This document shows positions 8,610-16,851 of a DNA stretch of 47,830 nucleotides, piece by piece. The DNA is from Bdellovibrionia bacterium. Lineage in GTDB: Bacteria; Bdellovibrionota; Bdellovibrionia; Bdellovibrionales; UBA1609. Below the pieces are notes generated by a model. It was given only the letters and a program-made list of their open reading frames with translations, did no database searches and was not told where the DNA came from. The stretch's first letter is position 1. Each line of letters starts with the position of its first letter. The stretch spans positions 1 through 47,830 of the forward strand of contig JAUILT010000011.1 in the NCBI GenBank assembly GCA_030432925.1, read 5' to 3'. Position numbers and translations under genes: made by a program.

Positions 8610-10055
8610 GTGAGTATGTACGACGTTTGTGTGATTGGTTCCGGACCCGGTGGATATGTGGCAGCGATTCGATCTGCTCAGCTGGGGCTGAAGACAGCGA
8701 TTATTGAGAGAGAGGATCTGGGGGGAGTTTGCCTGAATGTGGGGTGTATCCCATCAAAGGCCATGATCACTGCCGCTCATTTTCTTCACCGTATGCAGCA
8801 CGATGGTCCTACTATGGGGATAACAGCCAGCAAAATCGACTTTGACATGAAGCAACTGAAGACCTGGAAACAGTCTGTTTGTGACAAAATGTCCGGTGGA
8901 GTGAACCAGCTTCTCAAAGGCAATTCCGTAGATATCATTATGGGAGAAGCCCAGTGGAAGTCCAAGACAGAAATTATCGTGAAAACTAAAGACGGCAGCA
9001 AGTCTGTTGCGGCCAAAAACTTTATTGTGGCCACGGGTTCCCGTCCCATTGAGATCCCCGGATTTCAAGCCGACGAAAAAGACGTTGTCACCTCCACCGG
9101 GGCTTTGGACTTTGAAGAGGTTCCAAAGAAGATGGTGGTTATCGGTGGTGGTTATATTGGCCTTGAGATTGGCTCTTACATGCAGGGGCTGGGTTCTGAG
9201 GTTCATGTTCTAGAAGCCGCCGATGGTCTGCTGAAAGGCATGGCCGATCCTGATTGTGTTCAGGTGGTAGCGAGAAAGCTGAAGAAAAAGGGTGTGCAGG
9301 TTCATCTGGGCGCTTTTGCCAAGTCCTGGAAGAAATCCGGCAAACAGCTGGAAGTGACTGCCGAGATCAAGGGTAAAAAAGAAGCCATTGCAGCGGATAA
9401 AATTTTGCTGACCGTGGGAAGAAAGCCCAACTCTGACGAGATGGATTTCAAAAAAGTGGGTGTGCAGGTGGACGAAAAGGGCTTTGTTAAAATCAATGCC
9501 CAGTGCCGCACCAGCATTCCCAACATTTACGCTATCGGTGATGTGGCCGGACAGCCCATGTTGGCCCATAAAGCCAGTCACGAAGGTGTTCTGGCCGCTG
9601 AAGTGATCGCTGGCAAGAACCGGGTTTACGATGCCAAAACAGTTCCTGCAGTGATTTTTGTGGACCCTGAAATTGCCTCTGCTGGTTGGACGGAGGAAGA
9701 GTGCAAGGCCAATGGATACGCTGACCTGAAAGTGGGCAAGTTTCCCTTTGGAGCTAACGGTCGAGCTGTATCCATGATGGAAACCGATGGTTTTGTAAAG
9801 ATCATTGCCAATGCTTCCAACAATGTGGTTCTGGGCGTTCACATTGTGGGACCTGAAGCTTCCAATCTGATTTCAGAAGCGGCTTTGGCCATTGAAATGG
9901 GCGCCACTCTGGAAGACTTGGCATTGACCATTCATCCTCACCCCACTTTAGGTGAAACCATGATGGAGGCGGCTGAGGCCACACTTGGACATGCCATTCA
10001 TATTATTCAAAAACCTTTGAGAAAACCTGCCAATGGGGCCAGTGCCAACGCCTGA
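8610..10055 (+). CDS. lpdA: Dihydrolipoyl dehydrogenase (E3)
   Basis: 481 residues. The FAD-binding GxGxxG is at the N-terminus (IGSGPGGYVAAIRSAQLG), the redox disulfide in LGGVCLNVGCIPSKAM, the NAD-binding fold in VVIGGGYIGLEIGSYM near residue 175, and the C-terminal catalytic His-Glu pair in HPHPTLGETMMEAA. It reoxidises the dihydrolipoyl arm of the E2 encoded just upstream, passing electrons to NAD. The start is a GTG at 8610 with AGAGGAG seven bases upstream. It overlaps the lipB start by one base (TGATG), evidence for translational coupling. Confidence 0.96.
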   Translation: MSMYDVCVIGSGPGGYVAAIRSAQLGLKTAIIEREDLGGVCLNVGCIPSKAMITAAHFLHRMQHDGPTMGITASKIDFDMKQLKTWKQSVCDKMSGGVNQLLKGNSVDIIMGEAQWKSKTEIIVKTKDGSKSVAAKNFIVATGSRPIEIPGFQADEKDVVTSTGALDFEEVPKKMVVIGGGYIGLEIGSYMQGLGSEVHVLEAADGLLKGMADPDCVQVVARKLKKKGVQVHLGAFAKSWKKSGKQLEVTAEIKGKKEAIAADKILLTVGRKPNSDEMDFKKVGVQVDEKGFVKINAQCRTSIPNIYAIGDVAGQPMLAHKASHEGVLAAEVIAGKNRVYDAKTVPAVIFVDPEIASAGWTEEECKANGYADLKVGKFPFGANGRAVSMMETDGFVKIIANASNNVVLGVHIVGPEASNLISEAALAIEMGATLEDLALTIHPHPTLGETMMEAAEATLGHAIHIIQKPLRKPANGASANA

Positions 10056-10699
10056 TGGAGTTTGTTGACTGGGGTCTGATCCCTTACCCGGAAGCCACTA
10101 AAAAGCAGTTACAGCTTGTTGAAAGCGTGGCTTCCGGAAGTTCTGAAGACACAATCATTTTTTGCACCCATCCCCCGGTGGTGACACTGGGGCGATCCTC
10201 CACACCAGAAGATCTGACCGGTTGGCGGGGAGAGGTGTTTGAAACCTCCCGTGGAGGAAGGGCCACCTATCATGGACCGGAACAATTGGTGATTTATCCT
10301 ATCCTCAACCTGACAAAGCCCCGGGAGAACATGAAGCCCAGAGATGTGCACCAGTACCTACGTTGGTTAGAGAAATTAATCGTAGAAGGGCTTGGCTGTA
10401 TAGGGGTTCAATCACAAGTCAAAGAAACAAAGGGCCAAGACAATCAAGGCCGGGAGATAATATACACAGGTGTGTGGGTGGGGGACAAAAAAATTGCGTC
10501 TTTAGGAATCGCTGTTCGCAAATGGGTCACCTACCATGGAGCTGCGATTAATTTGAGCTCTTCAGATCAAGCCTTTCATGGGATAAGGCCTTGTGGGTTT
10601 ACAGCAGAAATCATGACTAATGTTGAAGAGCAGCTGGGCTATGGACTTAAGTCTGAGCCATTGGTGCAAGTCTTTCAGCATCTATTTAAAACTCAATGA
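10055..10699 (+). CDS. lipB: Octanoyl-[acyl-carrier-protein]:protein octanoyltransferase
   Basis: 214 residues. Family marks are RGGRATYHGPEQLVIYPI in the first half, the lysine in KKIASLGIAVRKWVTYHGAAIN, and the catalytic cysteine in GIRPCGFT near residue 175. LipB moves octanoate from acyl carrier protein to the lysine of lipoyl domains, the step before LipA. Its place after lipA-E2-E3, with a one-base overlap to E3, makes the cluster self-contained for lipoate assembly. Length matches the family. Confidence 0.96.
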   Translation: MEFVDWGLIPYPEATKKQLQLVESVASGSSEDTIIFCTHPPVVTLGRSSTPEDLTGWRGEVFETSRGGRATYHGPEQLVIYPILNLTKPRENMKPRDVHQYLRWLEKLIVEGLGCIGVQSQVKETKGQDNQGREIIYTGVWVGDKKIASLGIAVRKWVTYHGAAINLSSSDQAFHGIRPCGFTAEIMTNVEEQLGYGLKSEPLVQVFQHLFKTQ

Positions 10700-10704
10700 A
10701 TTGA

Positions 10705-10725
10705 TTATACCGATCCGGTTTAAAT
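10705..10725. repeat. Copy 1 of an intergenic motif (TTATACCGATCCGGTTT)
   Basis: The 17-base word at 10705-10721 occurs again, base for base, at 45391-45407. Partial copies lie at 39809-39822, 39981-39991 and 40006-40016. All are between genes. Read on the minus strand it ends in GGTATAA. Here it lies just after lipB. Confidence 0.5.
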
Positions 10726-10845
10726 GTTCCGTTCAATTCCAAAAGCCCCGAAAAATCTCAACTAGATCTGTATAATTTACTGAAATTTCAATATTTTTGT
10801 GAAGCCTTCCGATAGATGATCGATGGGTAAGTGTGGCTGACAGGA

Positions 10846-11967
10846 ATGACGAAGATTCTCTATATTCTATTAACAGTTGTGTTTATGAGTGTTGTGAGGG
10901 CGGAGGATACGGACAACTCATATAGGGATATACCTGCATTTTTACTTACAAGAACTGAGGTTGAGCCATCGGGCTGGTTTTCATTTTTTAGAAACAGTAC
11001 CGTTATTCCAGCAAGCTCGGCCGTTTTTATAAAAGACTATAGAATGAGTGCCGAGCATGGTTTGCAATACCAGGTTGCTGATGAAGATGGTGGTGAGCCT
11101 ATGGCCTGGGTGAATGCCGATAATTTAGATATTATTATGCCTGAGAACTGTAACACTGCTGCAGACCTGTTTAATAGGCTTCGCCCTGGCTCTTATACGA
11201 ATAAAGTATTGGATAACTTTTCTCAGGCTGCTGATGTTATGGATATTGTTAAGTATTTGTTTAAAGCAGATGGGCTGGATGCACCAGCACTGACAGAAAG
11301 TTTTTTTGAGCAGGGGGCCGATTGTACAGGGTTTATTGAAGACTCTGATGGAGATGGAGTGGGCTCCATAGGGCCATTGGGTAAAGTGGTTATCCAGGAA
11401 ATATTGGAAGATGGTGTTGCCGATATAAATAGTAACGATTTTTTTCAGCTTCCAAAGGGTTTTTTTGGCGATGCTTGTCCTAAGTTTCATAAGATGTCTT
11501 TGGACAGGAAATTGACCTTTTGGGTTTGGACAGTGGCAGCACTGGCGCATGATGAGTCTACTTGCGTAGCAAATAGAACAGCACAAGGTGTTAATGATGT
11601 TGCTGATGGTCTTTTACAGATGCCTCGCAGTTGGAGTTCGAGAGTTATTGGAGGTAAAAAAATTCTTGGTCGTGAGGATTTAGGGCCTGGGTGTAATAGT
11701 AATGAATCCGTAAAAGTGTATAACTTATACGGCAACTTGGGTGGAGTTTCTTATATGGGGAGTGGAGAAAAAAACTTACGCTGTGGAGTGCAGGTCATGG
11801 GCAAAATTCTTTGTGGAGCCTATGAGGGGAGAGGAGATGTCACCACTTGTGACAGGGAAAACTCTCCTAAGACTTTTTTTGGATCTAACTCTTATTGGCA
11901 AAAAATTCGCAACCAGGATAAAGACGTTTTTGAAAAAATGCAGGAGTTTCCCGGATGCAAAAATTAA
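10846..11967 (+). CDS. Exported protein with lysozyme/SLT-like motif, putative lytic transglycosylase
   Basis: 373 residues from the ATG at 10846, chosen because it begins a good signal peptide (MTKILYILLTVVFMSVVRA); a GTG at 10831 is the alternative. Around residues 228-262 it reads WVWTVAALAHDESTCVANRT and then DGLLQMPRSW. The glutamate-serine pair followed about 17 residues later by G-L-L-Q-M-P matches the catalytic Glu and GLMQ elements of soluble lytic transglycosylases. The N-terminal 200 residues are not recognised, but include DSDGDGVG, a calcium-loop-like run. Many cysteines suggest disulfides. It probably cuts peptidoglycan in the periplasm or outside. Overlaps the next gene by 13 bases. 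The enzyme call is an inference. Confidence 0.6.
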   Translation: MTKILYILLTVVFMSVVRAEDTDNSYRDIPAFLLTRTEVEPSGWFSFFRNSTVIPASSAVFIKDYRMSAEHGLQYQVADEDGGEPMAWVNADNLDIIMPENCNTAADLFNRLRPGSYTNKVLDNFSQAADVMDIVKYLFKADGLDAPALTESFFEQGADCTGFIEDSDGDGVGSIGPLGKVVIQEILEDGVADINSNDFFQLPKGFFGDACPKFHKMSLDRKLTFWVWTVAALAHDESTCVANRTAQGVNDVADGLLQMPRSWSSRVIGGKKILGREDLGPGCNSNESVKVYNLYGNLGGVSYMGSGEKNLRCGVQVMGKILCGAYEGRGDVTTCDRENSPKTFFGSNSYWQKIRNQDKDVFEKMQEFPGCKN

Positions 11968-12416
11968 TTTTGATTATAGTTTTGGCCTCTACGTCTTTGT
12001 GGGCGACGGAGAAAATGGCTCACCTAAAAGGGCTTGATGGTTTGGCTTCATTAAAGAAAGTCCATTACCAACTTGATAACACTCAGGCTAAAGGTGACTG
12101 TCTTCCTGGAGGCCAATTTAAGGTGGTCTTAGAAAAATCTCACACTTTTGTATTTCTGGACAATGAGTTGATAATGGATGGCTTAGGAAAAACTCCTTAC
12201 TCAATAAGTGATAAGGGTTCTCAGTGTAAATACACAACCACCACAACTTCAGAAAAAGGAAGCATTACAGCAATTAAAACTAGCCAATGTGGAAAGGAGC
12301 GGCCTTTAAAATCAAAAAAGACATTAAAAGTTGAAAGCAGAAAAGTGATTATAGATATTTTTCAAATGAGCCCATCAGGTTGGCAACAGTCACACCACTG
12401 CGAATACCTGAATTAG
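11955..12416 (+). CDS. Small exported protein of unknown function
   Basis: 153 residues with a short signal peptide (MQKLILIIVLASTSLWA). Four cysteines in the mature part (near residues 49, 75, 96 and 149) could form two disulfides. No known family. It starts inside the last 13 bases of the lysozyme-like gene, in another frame, so the two are translationally coupled; an inhibitor, carrier or partner of that enzyme is possible but not shown. Many threonines and lysines in the second half suggest an exposed beta-rich surface. Confidence 0.7.
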   Translation: MQKLILIIVLASTSLWATEKMAHLKGLDGLASLKKVHYQLDNTQAKGDCLPGGQFKVVLEKSHTFVFLDNELIMDGLGKTPYSISDKGSQCKYTTTTTSEKGSITAIKTSQCGKERPLKSKKTLKVESRKVIIDIFQMSPSGWQQSHHCEYLN

Positions 12417-12474
12417 CAATAGACACGCCGTACTTTTTACGCTCTTGGTCGTAAAAAGTACGGCGTGTCTATTG
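12417..12474. terminator. 25-bp perfect inverted repeat, bidirectional terminator or repeat element
   Basis: Arm 12417-12441 pairs without mismatch with 12450-12474 around the loop CTCTTGGT. It lies between convergent genes and contains the exbD stop codon (12469-12471). The central part (12433-12457) is about 80% identical to 34661-34685 inside another inverted repeat. A T run sits inside the stem rather than after it, so this is not a textbook terminator. Confidence 0.7.
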
Positions 12475-12876
12475 GTTGTCGATGGTGATGGCAAACTTTT
12501 TCACCCCACCGGACTTTACGGCATCAATCACACCCACAACCTGGCCGTGGGAGACATCTTTATCGGCAGAGATAATGGCTTGAATCTCAGGTTTGTTGAC
12601 AATCACTTGGGTTGAATAGGCTTTGATGGCATCCACATCAGAGGGCTCACCATTCAGCAGGACACTGCCATTTTTGGTGATGGTGATACTTAATTTGGAC
12701 GGCGTGGTCTCATCACCGCTTTTTGCCTTGGGAAGGTTTACGTTAATACTTGGTTTCATGATAATAGGCGTAGTAACCATAAAAATAATCAAGATCACTA
12801 AGATGATATCAACAAACGGAACAATATTAATCTCCGCTATGGGCTCATCATTGTCTGTTCCAAGCTTACCAGCCAT
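12469..12876 (-). CDS. exbD: ExbD/TolR family proton-channel subunit
   Basis: 135 residues. After a short cytoplasmic start comes EINIVPFVDIILVILIIFMV (about 14-33) with the conserved membrane aspartate of ExbD/TolR (residue 23), then a periplasmic domain of the usual size ending GGVKKFAITIDNQ. With ExbB it uses the proton gradient to drive TonB- or TolA-type periplasmic work. It follows exbB with 3 bases between. No tonB, tolA or tolB is present in the window, so the partner is unknown; ExbD and TolR cannot be separated from sequence alone. Its stop codon lies inside a long inverted repeat. Confidence 0.9.
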   Translation of the reverse strand: MAGKLGTDNDEPIAEINIVPFVDIILVILIIFMVTTPIIMKPSINVNLPKAKSGDETTPSKLSITITKNGSVLLNGEPSDVDAIKAYSTQVIVNKPEIQAIISADKDVSHGQVVGVIDAVKSGGVKKFAITIDNQ

Positions 12877-12879
12877 GTT

Positions 12880-13512
12880 TTACGCCTTTCCTTTGGGCGC
12901 TTTAGCATAAGCAAGGCATAGGTCCTTTACGCCTTCCAGGCTTTGCATGATGGACTTTACCTGTCGCTGAAAATAGTTGAAAGCAACAATGGCGGGAATG
13001 GCCACCATAAGGCCAATAGCAGTGGCTACGAGAGCTTTAGAAATTCCAATCATTACTGCTGAGGCATCGCCGTGACTTGTTGCCAGACCTCTAAAAGCGT
13101 CCATAATTCCAAAAACAGTTCCTAAAAGCCCAATGAATGGTGCATTGGAACCCACGGTCGCCAGAAAGTTGAGATATCTTTCTAACTTGGGTTTTTCAGT
13201 AAGAGCATAGGCATTAAAAATCTCTTCTAAACCCTCTGAGCCATGCTGTTTGACGTGTCGAAGTCCGTAGGTCAGAGCTCTTCCCTCAATGGTTTGCTTG
13301 TCTTTGCTCAAATCCTCAATTTCAGACAGGTGGCTGCTTTGCAGGGTTTCACTAATTTGTTGTGCGATCTTCTGGCTGTCATTTTTGGCCTTACGAAGGC
13401 TGAAAAAACGCTCAAGAATAAATGTTAGGCTGAGAATACTGAGTGCCACTAAAATCCACAGCGTAATCTCATGACCAAACTCAGCAATAGTAAAAAACTT
13501 TTCTGTAAACAT
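12880..13512 (-). CDS. exbB: MotA/TolQ/ExbB family proton-channel protein
   Basis: 210 residues with three hydrophobic segments: about 13-32, then a pair in the second half (about 113-135 and 150-175). The signature is FLATVGSNAPFIGLLGTVFGIMDAF, followed by GISKALVATAIGLMVAIPAIVAFNYF, both typical of ExbB/TolQ. It forms the inner-membrane channel with ExbD, encoded next. The first gene of a two-gene unit, divergent from the sulfatase-like lipoprotein gene with about 55 bases between start codons. Confidence 0.92.
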   Translation of the reverse strand: MFTEKFFTIAEFGHEITLWILVALSILSLTFILERFFSLRKAKNDSQKIAQQISETLQSSHLSEIEDLSKDKQTIEGRALTYGLRHVKQHGSEGLEEIFNAYALTEKPKLERYLNFLATVGSNAPFIGLLGTVFGIMDAFRGLATSHGDASAVMIGISKALVATAIGLMVAIPAIVAFNYFQRQVKSIMQSLEGVKDLCLAYAKAPKGKA

Positions 13513-13568
13513 CTAGGTTTCCTTCCCTCGGTGAAAAGATTGTGAAATTATCTCTGGAAGAAAAAACC

Positions 13569-15413
13569 ATGGTCAAGGTATCATTGAAATTCATGAAATT
13601 TCGTTCAGCGTTAACAATTTTTGTCAGTTTATTTGTCCTACTTTTTACGGCTTGTAGTTGGAATCCACAAAAACAACCGTCTATTCTAGTTATTGCTGTG
13701 GAGGGGCTTTCTTTTGACTCTTTTTCTTGCACCTCTGAGCAGGTGCAGTCACACCCTGATTTTGCCGGCTTTCGAGTGTTTTGTGAGGAAGCTGTTCGGT
13801 TTACTCACGCCTTTGCCCCCTCTTCGTTATCTCAACCCTCTCTTGTGTCTTTATTGACGGGCCTCTACCCAGTAGAACACAGAGTTCGGAATCAGGGAGG
13901 TGACTTTCTCAGCGGAAAGTTAACCACTGTTGCGGAAGCGGCCATTGAAAAAGGCTTTCGTACCAGCCTGATTTCGGGAGGGGCTCCCATATGGAGAAAG
14001 TCTGGTCTAGCTCAGGGGATGGAATACTTTGAAGATAATATTTCCATCAACCAGAAGAAGCTTTTTCGACCTGTCAGAAGGTCTATGGAGTTATTTGAAT
14101 TCAACCTGCAAAGTAGGTTCAGGGAGTCTGCTTTTTTTACGGTGATTTTTGCGAATGATTTGATGTTTCCAGGAGAAACCACTAAAAATAACTCCGGAGA
14201 AATACGAAGTCGCACTGTGGGTAGTCAATTACTGGAGTTGAGTGAATCCATCAACAACTTGGTATCTTCACTTAAAAAGTTAGGGCGCTGGGACAACACT
14301 CATGTGATCCTTACAGGGCTGAACGGAGGACTTTTTAATAGAAGACCTGGAGAGGAGCGAGGTTATAGCCTTTTCAGTTCAAACACTCAGGTGAAACTTT
14401 TTATCAAACCAGCCACAAAAAAAAGGGATTTGGGCCTTCAGTGGACCATTGATCGTAATATTAGTCTCGTAGATGTGGGGAAAACTCTTTTCGATTTGGT
14501 GGGGGCTGTGATGCCACAGCAAAGTCGGTTTTCAGTTCATACACTGGTCAATGTTCTCAAAGAGCCCAATGTAGATTGGCCTCAGGGACGAATTCTATTG
14601 ACAGAGTCGGCATGGCCCAGTTGGCAGGGGGTTGGGGTTGAAAGGTACTCTATGAGAATGGATCAGTATTTGTTGATCTATGATCAGATGCCTCAACTTT
14701 ATAATACGCTGATTGATCGTCAGGAGGTATCTCGAATTAAAAAAGATGATCCTTTGGTTAAAGTACCTATGCAGCGTTTTATGGAGTTTATCAAACAGAA
14801 TAAATTAACGCCCTGGAGACCCTTGCCAGAAACTTTGAGTGAAAAACTGGCTATTGCAAGAGATCTTTGGACCGAAGGGAGGGCAGACAATCGGTTGGAA
14901 CAACGATTAAGGCATATTTCTAGAAAGCGAAACTGGGATTCGCAGATTTGGGGTTGGCAGGCACGTGAGCTGATGCAGAAGCAGAACTGGAAAAGGCTTT
15001 TAAGAATTGGTCGAGAAGTAGACAATGGCCCTTGGCAGTACTTGGCTCGTCAACATTTAGGTGAGCAGCAAGTGCCTTCTGAGCTGAAGAAGTGTGAGAA
15101 AACCCTAAGTGATTTTTCAGATGTTCCTTCATTGCGAGATTGTGATGACCCTATTTTCAGCCTATTTGCTGCTTGGGTGAGGGAGAAAGATTTTTCACAA
15201 GTAACCCCTTTGAAAGAGCGTTTTTTAAGGCAGTATAAGATTTTTTTAAGGGATCAAAAAATAGCACAAATGAACTTTCAAAATGGTTTGACCTGGTCAG
15301 TAATAAAAAAATATCCAGAAGGTCCTTCGTTGACAGAAATTGCGTTGTCATTACCTAGAATGGAGGGGTTTTCGCGACAAGTAAAGTCAAGGTTGTTTGA
15401 TGAAAACCTCTGA
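13569..15413 (+). CDS. Sulfatase-fold lipoprotein lacking catalytic residues (pseudoenzyme)
   Basis: 614 residues from the ATG at 13569, preceded by GGAAG; a GTG at 13542 is also in frame. A signal peptide ends at LLFTAC (Cys29), a likely lipoprotein site. The next 330 residues follow the sulfatase/alkaline phosphatase plan: ILVIAVEGLSFDSF, FTHAFAPSSLSQPSLVSLLTGLYPVEHRV, and HVILTGLNGGLF. The usual C/S-x-P-S-R is S-Q-P-S-L, the first metal aspartate pair is missing (VEG), and the S-D-H-G metal motif reads G-L-N-G. Activity as a sulfatase is therefore unlikely. The last 200 residues are helical. Its end overlaps the opposite radical SAM gene by 27 bases. Role may be binding rather than catalysis. 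Confidence 0.7.
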   Translation: MVKVSLKFMKFRSALTIFVSLFVLLFTACSWNPQKQPSILVIAVEGLSFDSFSCTSEQVQSHPDFAGFRVFCEEAVRFTHAFAPSSLSQPSLVSLLTGLYPVEHRVRNQGGDFLSGKLTTVAEAAIEKGFRTSLISGGAPIWRKSGLAQGMEYFEDNISINQKKLFRPVRRSMELFEFNLQSRFRESAFFTVIFANDLMFPGETTKNNSGEIRSRTVGSQLLELSESINNLVSSLKKLGRWDNTHVILTGLNGGLFNRRPGEERGYSLFSSNTQVKLFIKPATKKRDLGLQWTIDRNISLVDVGKTLFDLVGAVMPQQSRFSVHTLVNVLKEPNVDWPQGRILLTESAWPSWQGVGVERYSMRMDQYLLIYDQMPQLYNTLIDRQEVSRIKKDDPLVKVPMQRFMEFIKQNKLTPWRPLPETLSEKLAIARDLWTEGRADNRLEQRLRHISRKRNWDSQIWGWQARELMQKQNWKRLLRIGREVDNGPWQYLARQHLGEQQVPSELKKCEKTLSDFSDVPSLRDCDDPIFSLFAAWVREKDFSQVTPLKERFLRQYKIFLRDQKIAQMNFQNGLTWSVIKKYPEGPSLTEIALSLPRMEGFSRQVKSRLFDENL

Positions 15414-16151
15414 AGCAATACTCAATTTTCTTTTAATCAAAGATTCAATGACATAAAGGTCATCTTCAGTCAGTGGAGTGCATGAAGGGTCAACTGGTGG
15501 TTTATCAATTGTGTAGAGCTGGATTTTTTTGGGCTTGAGAATTCCGACAAGTTCCATCCACTCATCGATATTTTCCTTTGTGTTATTAGACTTTGGCCCT
15601 CCGTAGAACATGCTCTGAACAATACAATCCTTGAGTTTACGGCTGCCTGAGGTGATTCGAGAGAGGGTCGCGCGTATAAGTGGTGAGTTGATTTTTTTGA
15701 AACTTCGCTCATTACCGCAGTCAATTTTTATAATACGCTCATCCAATTGGTTAAGGGCATGAACTGTTTTATTGGTATCAATGTGAGCACCATTGGAAAG
15801 TAGTATCAATTGAGAGGATGGGTTGAGCTCTTGCCTAGCAATTAACAAGTGATCAATGAGTTCTGGAAGTTCAGGGTATAGCGTGGGCTCTCCATTTCCT
15901 GAGAGTAGGAGTGACTGCACTTTTATGCCTTGCTGATTGGCATTGCGGAGAGACGCTCTAAAAGCAGCTTCAACGTCTTTTACGCTAGGAAACTGTATCT
16001 CTTTTTTAATTTGATTCATGCGAACTTCAGAGGGACCGAGGTCACAGTAAATGCAATCATAGGAGCACAACTTCTCAGGGCCAAGAGGATTAATGATAAT
16101 TGATTGGCCAAAGCGCAAGTCAAAGTGTGGCTGTCCAGCTAACTCTTTCAT
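15387..16151 (-). CDS. Radical SAM protein of unknown substrate
   Basis: 254 residues from the ATG at 16149-16151, which overlaps the upstream stop as ATGA. The iron-sulfur motif C-x3-C-x2-C is in KLCSYDCIYCDLGPSE (about residues 28-42), followed by the SAM-contacting LLLSGNGEPTLYPEL and a strand LILLSNGA. This set, with no extra cysteine cluster at the C-terminus, resembles the COG0731-like group of small radical SAM proteins whose substrates are mostly unknown. It is the last gene of the FHA/TadC run. The cytoplasmic enzyme may modify a protein or RNA; nothing in the window points to which. Confidence 0.82.
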   Translation of the reverse strand: MKELAGQPHFDLRFGQSIIINPLGPEKLCSYDCIYCDLGPSEVRMNQIKKEIQFPSVKDVEAAFRASLRNANQQGIKVQSLLLSGNGEPTLYPELPELIDHLLIARQELNPSSQLILLSNGAHIDTNKTVHALNQLDERIIKIDCGNERSFKKINSPLIRATLSRITSGSRKLKDCIVQSMFYGGPKSNNTKENIDEWMELVGILKPKKIQLYTIDKPPVDPSCTPLTEDDLYVIESLIKRKLSIASEVFIKQP

Positions 16152-16828
16152 GGTTCTAAAACCCCTAACCAAAATGGCATTCTTTCATCTTGTTGTATCA
16201 GACTGTCAGCAAGGTAATCAATGGAGATATTGAAGTGTTCAATTGATAAGAAGCGAGGGGGGGTCAATGATCGACTCAACAAGATAACTTTATTATTTTT
16301 GTCCAAAGGGTAGGATTGAACTGTCAAGTTTACAGATTTTTCAATACCCATAAGAAGGCGAGGAACTGGTGGAAGTTGTATACCTTGAGGGCTTAAGCAG
16401 GTGCTAAGATCACTGCCTGTAGCTAGGGGTTGAATAGGGAGTCCAGGTTGGCCCAAGTATACTTGAGGTTGTCCGACTTGAACAAAGCTGAATTCATTAT
16501 CAATTCGTGCTCCTACAAAAATTTCACAAGCACTTTTGTATTCACTGCTATTAAGCTCCGAGTAAATCGCCTCGTTGGCGAGCATCACAGCAGCTCTCAG
16601 GTTATTGGCTGTGGGACTCAGACAGAGTATTTTGTCGAACGGGCTTGTAGACTCCCAATCGGTACTGGCTGAAGAAAAATAGTCAACGACCACTTCAATG
16701 GCTTTTTTGGCGGCAGTTCTCTGCCCCCAGGGGGTAGCTGCAATACAAAGGGTTCCCTTGTCTTCAAAGAAAACCTCAGGTGTTGGTCTGAATATTTGCC
16801 CGCCATAGGCCTGTTCAAGGAGCTTCAT
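16148..16828 (-). CDS. PP2C-like protein with replaced metal ligands (putative pseudophosphatase)
   Basis: 226 residues. By eye it follows the bacterial PP2C phosphatase plan but every metal-binding aspartate is gone: the usual A-D-G-x-G-G is ATPWGQ (31-36), the V-G-D-S-R-x-Y strand is VQVGQPQVYLG (117-126), and the L-x-S-D-G-L strand is LLSRSL (183-188). The helix AAKKAIEVVVDYF and the run AAVMLANEAIY also match PP2C positions. If correct, it would bind, not cleave, phosphoproteins, or act as a scaffold, consistent with three FHA (phosphothreonine-reading) proteins upstream. It overlaps the radical SAM gene by 4 bases and follows the FHA gene after 23. The fold assignment needs a structure comparison. 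Confidence 0.5.
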   Translation of the reverse strand: MKLLEQAYGGQIFRPTPEVFFEDKGTLCIAATPWGQRTAAKKAIEVVVDYFSSASTDWESTSPFDKILCLSPTANNLRAAVMLANEAIYSELNSSEYKSACEIFVGARIDNEFSFVQVGQPQVYLGQPGLPIQPLATGSDLSTCLSPQGIQLPPVPRLLMGIEKSVNLTVQSYPLDKNNKVILLSRSLTPPRFLSIEHFNISIDYLADSLIQQDERMPFWLGVLEP

Positions 16829-16851
16829 GAATTATCTATTGAGTTACAATA

